Positions 1-6,751 of a stretch of DNA of 24,536 nt are shown piece by piece; the first letter of the stretch is position 1, and each line of letters begins with the position of its first letter. The position numbers and the translations under genes were made by a program. Source of the DNA: UBA8522 sp049287565 (GTDB taxonomy: Bacteria; Acidobacteriota; Aminicenantia; Aminicenantales; UBA8522); assembly GCA_049287565.1 (NCBI GenBank), contig JBAQGA010000066.1, positions 1-24,536 on the forward strand. Direction: 5' to 3'. The notes beneath the pieces were generated by a model. It saw nothing but the letters and a program-made list of their open reading frames with translations. It made no database searches and was not told where the DNA came from.

Positions 1-175
1 CCGCGTGGAGATCGTCGCCTGGCAGGATTATGCCCAGGAGACGACAAACAAGGTGGAGGTCATCCGCCGGGTTATCCGCGACCGCGATAAAGACTGGCAG
101 CTCGTCCAGATCGGCATTCCCACGGACGCGACTATCCCGATTATGTTCCGGAAGAAGCAAGGGGAGCCGGCATGA
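1..175 (+). CDS. 3' end of an unidentified protein (partial)
   Basis: The reading frame is open from base 2 to a TGA at 173-175 and its 5' part lies outside the window. The roughly 57 visible residues include VEIVAWQDYAQETT and DRDKDWQLVQIG. The alternation of strand-like segments with a closing K-x-W-x-L-V pattern loosely resembles the last strands of NTF2/SnoaL-like domains, but this is too short to assign. Its stop overlaps the start of the next gene in an ATGA arrangement, so it is very probably co-transcribed and translationally coupled with the ABC ATPase. By context it could be another component of the same export system, but nothing in the tail proves that. Confidence 0.6.
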   Translation, partial: RVEIVAWQDYAQETTNKVEVIRRVIRDRDKDWQLVQIGIPTDATIPIMFRKKQGEPA

Positions 176-834
176 TCCTGTTGAAGGGAATCACCAAGTT
201 CTATTCCTCGGGGTTCGTGAAGACTTTTGTCCTGCGGGACATCGACCTGGAAGTCAGGCAGGGAGAGTTCCTGACCATCATGGGGCCTTCCGGCGCGGGC
301 AAATCCACCCTCCTCTATATCCTCGGCATGCTGGATAATCCTTCCTCGGGCGAGTATCACTTCCTGGAAAAACCCGTCCACAGGATGACCGAGAAGCAGC
401 TCTCCGAGCTCCACAAGAACCATATCGGTTTCGTTTTCCAGAGTTATCATCTGATCGATGACCTGACGGTCTACGAGAACCTGGAAACGCCGTTGCTCTA
501 CAAAAGGGTCAAGACTTCGGAACGGAAAGGTCGTGTTTGTGATATGCTCGACCGCTTCCACATCGTCGCCAAGAAAGACCTCTTTCCCAACCAGCTCTCC
601 GGCGGCCAGCAGCAGAAGGTGGCCGTGGCCAGGGCTGTGATCACCAGCCCGAGCCTCATCCTGGCCGACGAGCCCACCGGCAACCTCAACACCGCCGAAG
701 GAACGGAGATCATGGAGCTGTTCAAAACACTCAACGAGGAAGGGACGACCATCATCCAGGTGACCCACTCCGAGAAAAACGCCGCCTACGGGAAGAGGAT
801 CATCAATTTGCTGGACGGCTGGATCGTGGACTGA
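172..834 (+). CDS. ABC transporter ATP-binding protein, MacB/LolD type
   Basis: A 220-residue single nucleotide-binding domain, the usual length for LolD/MacB-class ATPases. It would hydrolyse ATP on the cytoplasmic face of the inner membrane to drive a MacB- or LolCE-like permease. Visible motifs: Walker A GPSGAGKST (38-46), Q-loop Q90, signature LSGGQQQKV (142-150), Walker B LILADEP (162-168) and H-loop H199. The stretch after Walker B reads TGNLNTAEG where the family normally has TGNLDS, so the D-loop Asp is replaced by Asn; this is unusual but not necessarily inactivating. The ATG overlaps the upstream stop (ATGA), and a TolC-family gene follows after 42 bp, which together suggest a tripartite envelope exporter. 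The permease is not in the window and may lie upstream. Confidence 0.93.
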   Translation: MILLKGITKFYSSGFVKTFVLRDIDLEVRQGEFLTIMGPSGAGKSTLLYILGMLDNPSSGEYHFLEKPVHRMTEKQLSELHKNHIGFVFQSYHLIDDLTVYENLETPLLYKRVKTSERKGRVCDMLDRFHIVAKKDLFPNQLSGGQQQKVAVARAVITSPSLILADEPTGNLNTAEGTEIMELFKTLNEEGTTIIQVTHSEKNAAYGKRIINLLDGWIVD

Positions 835-876
835 GGGTCCGCGGGAAAATTCCGCCGTCCGGCGCGGAGGTTCACA

Positions 877-2448
877 ATGTCAACCGTAAGAAAACCAAGG
901 TTCATCAGTCTGTTGGGAGCTTTGGCAGGGCTCGCATCACTAGGACTGGCGGGGCCACAGGAGCTTTCCCTGACGCTCGAGGACTGCATCCTTAAGGCCT
1001 TGAAGAACAACCTGAACGTGGCGGCCGAGATCCTGAGCCCGGAAATGGCCGGGATGTCAGTTACCAAGGCCACGGAAAAATTCTACCCAGTTCTCGGCCT
1101 GGGCTACAGCCGGGAGAACACGAACTCGGCGTCATTTTCCTTTATTGATGCCGCCGATCAGATAACGACGCGCTACAATGACGCCGGCTCACAGATCGAC
1201 CTCCTTCTCCCCACGGGGACAGAGCTATCGGCTTCATTTTTTTCCTATAAAACCGATACGAACAGGAATTTCCAGACCATCAACCCGCGCTACGGCAGCA
1301 CTCTTCTCCTGGGATTCAGGCAGCCCCTCCTCAAGGACTTCGGGCTCAACGTCAACCGCCGGGAGATCCTGGTCGCCCGGAACAACCAGGACGTCTCCGA
1401 GCACCAGCTCCGCACCGTTCTCATCGATACGATCTACCAGGTGGAGGAGGCTTATTGGAACCTTGTCCACAGCATCGAATATCTTAAAGCGAAACAACAA
1501 TCGCTCGACCTGGCCCGTGACCTTCTGTCCAAGAACCAGAAGGAAGAAGAGGTCGGGATGATCGCGCCGATTGAGATCCTGAGCGCCCAGGCCGAGGTGG
1601 CCACCCGCGAGGCCGATATTCTCCAGGCCCGGGTCATGGTCAGCAACAGTCAGGACGCGCTCAGGACCCTGATGAACCTCGAGGCCGAGAAGGAAAATGC
1701 CGAGGCAGCGGTCGTGCCCACCGACACGCCGGTCTCTGAAAAAAGGGATGTCTCCCTTGAGGAATCGCTGGCTCTGGCCCGGGCGAATCGCCCGGACCTT
1801 CTGGCCGACCAGGTTGACCTCGACACAAAGGCGATCGATGTCGGCTATTTCCGCAACCAGCTCCTCCCCAGGCTGGACCTGCAGGCGTCTTACTGGAGTC
1901 CGGGGGTATCCGGCACCCAGATCCTCTACCTCGACAACGACCCGCTGACCGGGGTTATCGTTGGCATGGTACCCGGCAGTTCTTCCGATTCCATTCGGGA
2001 TGCCTTCAAGTTCCGGTATAAGAATTGGTCGGTGGGCCTGACCCTCACCCTGCCGCTTTCGTCGCTGATCACCAGGTCCGATTACGTCCTGGCCAAAGCC
2101 AGCCGCGAACAGGCTGTCTTGAAGCTCCAACACCGGGAACAGCAGATCGCCCTGGAAGTCCGCAACGCCGTCCGCGCGGCCCAAACGAACTACGAACGTG
2201 TCCAGGCCTATCGGCTGGCCAGGGAGCTGGCGGCGGGCAAGCTGGAGGCCGAAGAGAAAAAACTGCAGGTGGGTCTCTCCACCAATTATATCGTCCTCCA
2301 GTACCAAAGGGACCTGGCGGACGCCAGGACGGCTGAACTCCTCGCCAGTATCGATTACAACCTGTCTTTGGCCGACCTGGAGCGCGTCCAGGGGACGACC
2401 CTGAAGAGCCGGAATATCCGGCTGGACGACCTGGCGACGGCCCGCTGA
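877..2448 (+). CDS. TolC-family outer membrane efflux protein
   Basis: A 523-residue protein with an N-terminal basic-hydrophobic signal peptide (about residues 1-25) followed by the two-fold OEP repeat typical of TolC. The first half starts at LSLTLEDCILKALKNNLNV, the second at VSLEESLALARANRPDLLA. Long heptad-rich helices (for example around EEAYWNLVHSIEYLKAKQQ and NAVRAAQTNYERVQAYRLA) fit the periplasmic alpha-barrel, and strand-like segments such as YKNWSVGLTLTLPLS fit the outer membrane barrel. Family role: trimeric outer membrane channel for type I or MacAB-type export. A GGAGG sequence six bases before the ATG supports the start. It sits 42 bp after the ABC ATPase in the same direction and converges with the DUF362 gene, whose stop is 17 bp away; no obvious terminator separates them. 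The substrate cannot be told from sequence. Confidence 0.92.
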   Translation: MSTVRKPRFISLLGALAGLASLGLAGPQELSLTLEDCILKALKNNLNVAAEILSPEMAGMSVTKATEKFYPVLGLGYSRENTNSASFSFIDAADQITTRYNDAGSQIDLLLPTGTELSASFFSYKTDTNRNFQTINPRYGSTLLLGFRQPLLKDFGLNVNRREILVARNNQDVSEHQLRTVLIDTIYQVEEAYWNLVHSIEYLKAKQQSLDLARDLLSKNQKEEEVGMIAPIEILSAQAEVATREADILQARVMVSNSQDALRTLMNLEAEKENAEAAVVPTDTPVSEKRDVSLEESLALARANRPDLLADQVDLDTKAIDVGYFRNQLLPRLDLQASYWSPGVSGTQILYLDNDPLTGVIVGMVPGSSSDSIRDAFKFRYKNWSVGLTLTLPLSSLITRSDYVLAKASREQAVLKLQHREQQIALEVRNAVRAAQTNYERVQAYRLARELAAGKLEAEEKKLQVGLSTNYIVLQYQRDLADARTAELLASIDYNLSLADLERVQGTTLKSRNIRLDDLATAR

Positions 2449-2465
2449 TTCGGTGACACTCCGTT

Positions 2466-3371
2466 TTAGACGAATATGTCCTGGTCGTAGCCGATCTTGA
2501 CCAATTCGATCTTGTTTGGGTCGGCGGTGCCCAGGCCGTACTCGGTGTCGGCCGTGAAGATGTGTTTCGCCGGTGGGCTGAGCGGCCGTTCCTCCCCGAA
2601 GAAATCCTGCCGTTTCGCCTGGATGATGCGCAGCCCCGTGGCATCCGCCGCGACCGGGTCGAAGGCCACGATCAGGCCGGAGTAGGGCCAGACGTACTTG
2701 GGATTGAAGTTGTGGGGGCCCACGCCGTGGAACTGGGGCGTCAGCATGACCAGGACGTTTAGCCGTGTCTTGCCCTTGACCAGCGGGTTCTTCCAAATTG
2801 TGGCCAGGCGGGCGCAGGAGTCGTCATGGTAGTTGGCGGGATCGGGGACGAACATGATGTAATTCTTGATCAGCGAACCGACCCCGGACCAGTGATGGGC
2901 CCTCATCGGACGGGCGTTGATCAGGGCGGTCGCTTTCTGGAACACCGGATTCTGTAGGACTCCCCGATCATCGACGGCGATGTTCGATTCGGCGACGCCG
3001 GCGTCCATGACCCCTTTTTTCAAGGCGTTCTCCACTTGGGAAGTCGTCGGGATGAACGTCCAGACGTTGCTCTTGATGCCGACGATGTCGTCCGGCTTGA
3101 TGATAGTTTTCCAGGCAGCGACGGGGTCCGGTTTTCCGGTGAGCTCCTTCATCGCCGCATCCAGCATTTCCTGGACGATCTCGTATTTCGGCCGGCCTTT
3201 TTCATCGAGGACGTCTCTATTCCGCACCAGGACGACCTTGGTCTTCCCGGCCCCGGCGGCCTCGGCGATACCGTCCGCCTTTAGCTTCGCCCACTCCGGT
3301 TGGGTCAAGAAAACGGCCCCGCCGACCGCGGCCAGGGACGACCGTTTTATGAATTCACGCCGGGTGATCAT
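2466..3371 (-). CDS. DUF362-family protein with Tat-like signal (copy 2 of tandem pair)
   Basis: 301 residues. The N-terminus MITRREFIKRSSLAAVGGAV matches a twin-arginine signal (RREFIKR then a hydrophobic stretch), so export in folded form is likely. The rest resembles DUF362 proteins: KPDDIVGIKSN, RAHHWSGVGSLIKNYIMF, PANYHDD, and FDPVAADATGLRII with the Asp residues usual in the family. There is only one cysteine and no CxxCxxC cluster, so the ferredoxin domain fused to many DUF362 proteins is absent. It is clearly paralogous to the protein at 4516-5400 (shared ...NYHD..., VKGKTRL, RPLSPP/WPLSPP, EYGLGT). The function is unknown. It follows the DUF6599-like gene at 3531-4430, separated by 159 bp that contain a palindromic element, so it may be transcribed with that gene or separately. 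Confidence 0.85.
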   Translation of the reverse strand: MITRREFIKRSSLAAVGGAVFLTQPEWAKLKADGIAEAAGAGKTKVVLVRNRDVLDEKGRPKYEIVQEMLDAAMKELTGKPDPVAAWKTIIKPDDIVGIKSNVWTFIPTTSQVENALKKGVMDAGVAESNIAVDDRGVLQNPVFQKATALINARPMRAHHWSGVGSLIKNYIMFVPDPANYHDDSCARLATIWKNPLVKGKTRLNVLVMLTPQFHGVGPHNFNPKYVWPYSGLIVAFDPVAADATGLRIIQAKRQDFFGEERPLSPPAKHIFTADTEYGLGTADPNKIELVKIGYDQDIFV

Positions 3372-3464
3372 GTTCTTTTTTCGCCTCGGGCCTGCTATCT
3401 GAGCTTCTCGATATTTTCCTGTCGCCGATTCATTATACGGAAATCCATGGATTTAAACACGGGG

Positions 3465-3517
3465 AATTCAGGGGACATGAGCTTAATTTCCGGATTAAGT
3501 ATCGTGTTCCCCGAATT
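3465..3517. repeat. Imperfect palindrome of the GGGGAC repeat class
   Basis: The left arm (3465-3487, AATTCAGGGGACATGAGC then TTAAT) pairs with the right arm (3494-3517) with a few mismatches around a 6-base loop, TTCCGG. It lies in the gap between the second DUF6599-like and DUF362 genes. It shares the TTCAGGGGAC start with the repeat at 14585-14658. It could act as an mRNA hairpin between the two cistrons, but it has no U-tract. Confidence 0.6.
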
Positions 3518-3530
3518 TTTCGGACGGCCG

Positions 3531-4430
3531 CTACTTCGTTTGAGTTTGCTCGTGTCCGATCGTCTCGAGATAGGAAATAAGAGTATTCTTATCCGGGGCA
3601 TTAAACACGATGCTCAGCAGACGGTCCTCGCATCGGCAGCCCGTCCAGCGGCCGTCGGGAAGCTCGGCCATCCCGTCGTGGGCATCCGGCAGGTATTCGC
3701 GAAGGAAGCTTTCGCCGGCCTTCTGCGCTCTCCCCGCATCCGGATACAAAACGACGAGCAAATGAAAATCCTTGTCTCCGGACCTGTGCTTGGCCAGCAC
3801 AGCCTGGGTCTCGTCGTCGATCAGGAGGATGTTCTCGCTGGCGATGAAGAAATGGCTGTTCAGCCAGATGTAGTGATGGAAATAGCGGATGCTGTCCCGG
3901 ACGAGGTTCTCCGCCGGGAGAAGGGCCAATACGGGAGGCAGTGCTCCTTCCGCCGGAATCGCCTTGTCCAGTTTCCGTCCGAGCTCCAGGACGAGCTCTT
4001 TTTTCTTTTCCGTCTCCGGGTAGGCCATGACCGAGATGTAATACCTATCCTTCCAGAAGGTCAGCAGGCCGCCGCCGTACTCGGACCCCTGGCCGACAAG
4101 GCCGTCCTCCCGTTCCCGGCCGTGGGAGAAAACGCCAAAGGCATTGTAAGAGTTGCCCATGTCGAAGATGTCGATGACGATCTCTTCGTCGTCTTCGCCT
4201 TTGTACCGGACGGCCAGGAGCTTCTGAAAATTGTAAGAAATATAGAGCTCCGCCCCGCCGTCGATGTAATCGTAAAGGTTGGTTTTGTCATAGGTTCTCG
4301 GCGGACCGGCCTTTTTCCAGCCGCCGATCTCGGATGGGAGAAAAGAAAAAAAGTCTTCGCTGGGAAACGCCATGACGACCTCCGCCGCTGTCGATAGAGA
4401 AACGAGAAAGATGATAATAACGCGGAGCAT
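3531..4430 (-). CDS. DUF6599-like secreted protein (copy 2 of tandem pair)
   Basis: 299 residues with a short N-terminal hydrophobic signal (residues 1-20, ending at VVMA). The motif LYDYIDGGAELYISYNF (52-68) matches IFEYMDGAGEIYIGYRF in the paralogue at 5430-6407. I recall this motif as characteristic of DUF6599 proteins; no biochemical role is known to me. Other shared features are FDMGNSYNAFGVFSHGRE against MKTPDDAFGLLSLDW, an ENILLIDDETQAVLAKH-like segment, and a C-terminal FNAPD/FECPD strand. The ATG at 4428-4430 has no clear Shine-Dalgarno sequence, but starting later would remove the signal peptide. Its stop lies 159 bp before the second DUF362 gene, and an 85-bp gap containing a repeat remnant separates it from the first DUF362 gene. 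Confidence 0.8.
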   Translation of the reverse strand: MLRVIIIFLVSLSTAAEVVMAFPSEDFFSFLPSEIGGWKKAGPPRTYDKTNLYDYIDGGAELYISYNFQKLLAVRYKGEDDEEIVIDIFDMGNSYNAFGVFSHGREREDGLVGQGSEYGGGLLTFWKDRYYISVMAYPETEKKKELVLELGRKLDKAIPAEGALPPVLALLPAENLVRDSIRYFHHYIWLNSHFFIASENILLIDDETQAVLAKHRSGDKDFHLLVVLYPDAGRAQKAGESFLREYLPDAHDGMAELPDGRWTGCRCEDRLLSIVFNAPDKNTLISYLETIGHEQTQTK

Positions 4431-4455
4431 TCTTTTTTTCAGCCTCTCCCTCCAA

Positions 4456-4507
4456 CCTCTCCCATCAAGGGAGAGGGATTTTCAAAGGATAGGATCGTCC
4501 CCATTTT
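4456..4507. repeat. Hairpin plus one end of the ACCGTCCCCATTTT repeat family
   Basis: A perfect stem CCTCTCCC / GGGAGAGG (4456-4463 and 4469-4476) with loop ATCAA is followed by GGATAGGATCGTCCCCATTT (from 4488), which matches the right arm of the inverted repeat at 6532-6555. The opposite arm is missing, so this looks like a decayed copy. It sits at the junction between the two duplicated DUF6599-DUF362 units. Confidence 0.6.
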
Positions 4508-4515
4508 CTTTGCTG

Positions 4516-5400
4516 TCAACCGAGGAGGGCGTCCTCTTTCCAGCCGGAAAGGTCGACCTTTATCCTGCTCCAGTCGCTCGTTCCTAATCCATATTCCTTG
4601 TCCGCGGCTTCAACACAGAGAGGCGGGGGACTCAACGGCCAGGGCTCGCCCTTATAGGCTTTCCGTTTTTCCATGATGATGCGCAGGCAGACCGTCTCTA
4701 TGGCGACTGGGGCCGTCCCGGCGATCAGACCGTTGTAGGCCCATTTGTACCGAGGATCGACTTGAGGGCCCTTGTCGAATAGTGGATGAAGGGCGTCCAC
4801 GAGCACGAGACGGGTCTTCCCCTTGACGAACGGCAGGTTCCAGAGCTCTCCCAGCTTGGCGCTGTTGGCATCATGGTAGTTGCTCGGTTTTCCTGAATAG
4901 CGGATGTACAGCTTCATGACTGTGCCGATACCCGTCAGCCAGTGGGCCTTCAAGGCAGGAAGCCCGATGAGCGCTGTGCAGGCCTTGGGTTTCTCCGGTC
5001 CTCCCTGGGCGTCCAGGATCTTATCCTCTGGGAATCCGGCGGCGACGAGGGAACTCTTGACGGCGTCCACGACCTCCTGGTGAGTCTGGTTCAGGTGGGG
5101 CGTGGGGACAAGGCCGATCGTGTCGTCCGGCTTAAGAAGGCTGTGCCAGGCATCGTTGGCGGTGGTCTTGCCGGTCACCCTGGTCAAGACATCGTCGAGC
5201 ATGGTCTTCAGAACCTCGGTGTTGACGACGTTCACGGAATCCATCGCCTTGGCGTCCCGGACTATGGCGACCAGGCTGGAGCCGGCGGCTCTCTGGGCCG
5301 GTTCGAACCATTTCGTTCCCAGCACGGACGCGCCCACTGCCGCTCCGAGAGTTCCCTGGAGGAAATCCCGGCGGGTCAGTGATTTTTTCTTGTCGGCCAT
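4516..5400 (-). CDS. DUF362-family protein with Tat-like signal (copy 1 of tandem pair)
   Basis: 294 residues. The N-terminus has a twin-arginine-type signal (LTRRDFLQGTLGAAVGASVL). The fold-defining segments align with the paralogue at 2466-3371: KPDDTIGLVPTPH, LPALKAHWLTGIGTVMK, PSNYHDANSAKLGELW, FVKGKTRLVL and WPLSPPPLCVEAADKEYGLGT. Residues differ at family landmarks: the usual KN is KL (VMKLYIRY), and the D-P-V-A-x-D pattern is changed to APVAIE, so the two copies may have diverged in activity. Its three cysteines are scattered and form no iron-sulfur motif. A GGGAGGT sequence five bases before the ATG supports the start. It begins 29 bp after the stop of the DUF6599-like gene upstream, consistent with an operon. 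The function is unknown. Confidence 0.86.
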   Translation of the reverse strand: MADKKKSLTRRDFLQGTLGAAVGASVLGTKWFEPAQRAAGSSLVAIVRDAKAMDSVNVVNTEVLKTMLDDVLTRVTGKTTANDAWHSLLKPDDTIGLVPTPHLNQTHQEVVDAVKSSLVAAGFPEDKILDAQGGPEKPKACTALIGLPALKAHWLTGIGTVMKLYIRYSGKPSNYHDANSAKLGELWNLPFVKGKTRLVLVDALHPLFDKGPQVDPRYKWAYNGLIAGTAPVAIETVCLRIIMEKRKAYKGEPWPLSPPPLCVEAADKEYGLGTSDWSRIKVDLSGWKEDALLG

Positions 5401-5429
5401 TCGGCACCTCCCGGATATCTAATTTTGTT

Positions 5430-6407
5430 TTATAGCTGATCGATGACGGCAGCGGCCGTCTCCCTGTCCGGGCATTCGAAGACAAAGGCCGCCCGGCGGC
5501 CGGTCAGCTTATAGGCCAGCCACCCGTCTTCGACGGAGAAAAAATTCTGTGTTTCCGTCGAAGCTGATGTTCGATCGGGCAGATAAACCCGCAGAAAATG
5601 GGCGAACGCCTTTCCGGCCGCTTGAGCCTGCGGATACTGGATCAAAAGGACCCGGATGCGCTGAATCCCCGCCGGCGACTCCCTTTCGTACGTGGCGATC
5701 GTCGCTTCTGTTTCGTGGCCGAGGTCGAACATATTCTCCTGGCTGAGATAGTAGAGAGAATTGAGGACCAGGTGGGACCGGAAATAGCTCGTCCCGTAGG
5801 GGCGCTGTTTCCAGCCCGGCTGTAAGGACTCCGGGAGCTGACGGAGAAACGCCGGGCTTGAGGAGAAGGCGCCGTCCTTGACGACGGCCCGTCCGAGGGC
5901 CAGCACCGCCTCCTTCGATCGTGGTGTTTCCCGCTCGGCCAGGATGCGGGCATAGAGAGTATCCGAGCGGAGGCGCAGCAGCCCTTCCCCGTAGAGGGCG
6001 TTCGGCCAGGTCGGCTGTTTTTCCGCGCCCGGCCGGGCGGCGACCTCCAGGTCGACCGGCTCGCCTCCCCAGTCAAGAGAGAGCAGGCCGAAGGCGTCGT
6101 CCGGGGTTTTCATGAAATAGAGCTCGACCAGGATATTCTTCTCTCCCGGAGCTGAATATTCGGTGATCTCGAGCCGGTCGAAGCGGTAACCGATATAGAT
6201 CTCCCCGGCCCCGTCCATGTACTCGAAGATGTTTTCGGCGCTGATCGTCCGGGCCGTCTCGCTCCGGGTCCAGGGGCCGACGGCCTGGGGGAGTTCCGGT
6301 TTGGCAGCCTGCATCTCTTTTCTCGCAAGACCCGCGGTGACGGCGAAGATCATAACCGGCAGGAGACAAAAAATCGAGGCCGGCGGCCGATTCCTCTTCT
6401 CTTTCAT
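5430..6407 (-). CDS. DUF6599-like secreted protein (copy 1 of tandem pair)
   Basis: 325 residues, first gene of the minus-strand group. The N-terminus has basic residues followed by a hydrophobic segment (ASIFCLLPVMIFAVTAGLA, 10-28) that looks like a signal peptide or anchor. The family motif IFEYMDGAGEIYIGYRF lies at 60-76, and the later segments LNSLYYLSQENMFDLGHETE and AAFVFECPDRETA match the paralogue at 3531-4430. That copy keeps a GGAELY version of the motif, whereas this one has GAGEIY. A short GGAG lies just before the ATG. A candidate promoter (TTGTCT, 18-bp spacer, CATAAT) is centred about 35 bp upstream. No function is known to me; an envelope or periplasmic location is inferred from the signal and from its Tat-exported neighbours. 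Confidence 0.82.
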   Translation of the reverse strand: MKEKRNRPPASIFCLLPVMIFAVTAGLARKEMQAAKPELPQAVGPWTRSETARTISAENIFEYMDGAGEIYIGYRFDRLEITEYSAPGEKNILVELYFMKTPDDAFGLLSLDWGGEPVDLEVAARPGAEKQPTWPNALYGEGLLRLRSDTLYARILAERETPRSKEAVLALGRAVVKDGAFSSSPAFLRQLPESLQPGWKQRPYGTSYFRSHLVLNSLYYLSQENMFDLGHETEATIATYERESPAGIQRIRVLLIQYPQAQAAGKAFAHFLRVYLPDRTSASTETQNFFSVEDGWLAYKLTGRRAAFVFECPDRETAAAVIDQL

Positions 6408-6429
6408 GCTCTCCGCGATGCTGAGCGGG

Positions 6430-6459
6430 ATTATGCCACAGGATGACGGTGACAGACAA
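6430..6459 (-). promoter_or_regulatory. Candidate sigma70-type promoter for the DUF6599-DUF362 group
   Basis: On the minus strand TTGTCT (6454-6459) and CATAAT (6430-6435) are separated by 18 bp. The implied start is about 15-20 bases before the ATG at 6405-6407. Pattern match only. Confidence 0.45.
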
Positions 6460-6475
6460 CCAATTGCCGAAATTT

Positions 6476-6555
6476 AAAAATTGGGACGGTTCTATTTTTG
6501 AGGTTTCGCGTTTATTTGGGAGAAGAGAGAGAAAAATAGAACCGTCCCCATTTTT
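6476..6555. repeat. 80-bp MITE/REP-like element with 24-bp inverted arms
   Basis: The arms at 6476-6499 and 6532-6555 are reverse complements with one mismatch in 24; the core of the left arm reads GGGACGGTTCTATTTTT. They enclose a 32-base spacer. Partial relatives of this arm occur at 4488-4507, 19099-19123 and 24431-24446. There is no coding capacity, so it is most simply a non-autonomous mobile repeat. It lies between two divergent promoters, in a gene-free stretch of about 340 bp (6408-6751). Confidence 0.75.
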
Positions 6556-6662
6556 CTTCAATTTTCCGGTCGGAATTCCGCCCGGGATGGATGCCTTTGG
6601 TTGTGGGTCACCATAATTAGCCATAATTATAATAATAGTAGATCACCGTCATCGGATCTCGT

Positions 6663-6691
6663 TTGATATTTTGCCGGACAGGCGCTATATT
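6663..6691 (+). promoter_or_regulatory. Candidate sigma70-type promoter of the TamB-Omp85 fusion gene
   Basis: TTGATA (6663-6668), a 17-bp spacer and TATATT (6686-6691) predict a start near 6698 and a leader of about 54 bases to the ATG at 6752. This spacing also supports 6752 over the upstream ATG at 6719. Confidence 0.6.
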
Positions 6692-6751
6692 GAAACATCG
6701 ATTCTTTTTTCGTGATTCATGGCTTTTCAGCAAGCGGAGAAAGTTCCCCCA

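Noticed and set aside
1234..2796. 520-codon minus-strand open frame across the TolC gene
   Set aside because: The product is Arg/Gly/Pro-rich low-complexity sequence typical of an antisense frame in GC-rich coding DNA, while the plus strand encodes a clear TolC-family protein.
3300..4397. 365-codon plus-strand open frame opposite the DUF6599-like gene
   Set aside because: It is antisense to a protein with a recognisable paralogue in the window, has no signal or domain, and starts inside the DUF362 gene.
4441..4476. CCTCTCCC hairpin as an intrinsic terminator
   Set aside because: No T-run follows on either strand, and similar CT/GA-rich tracts recur at 19051 and 24453, so a dispersed repeat is the simpler reading.
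6719..6751. Upstream ATG of the TamB-Omp85 gene as the true start
   Set aside because: It has no ribosome-binding site, and it adds 11 residues before an ideal basic-hydrophobic anchor that begins at the ATG at 6752, which does have one.
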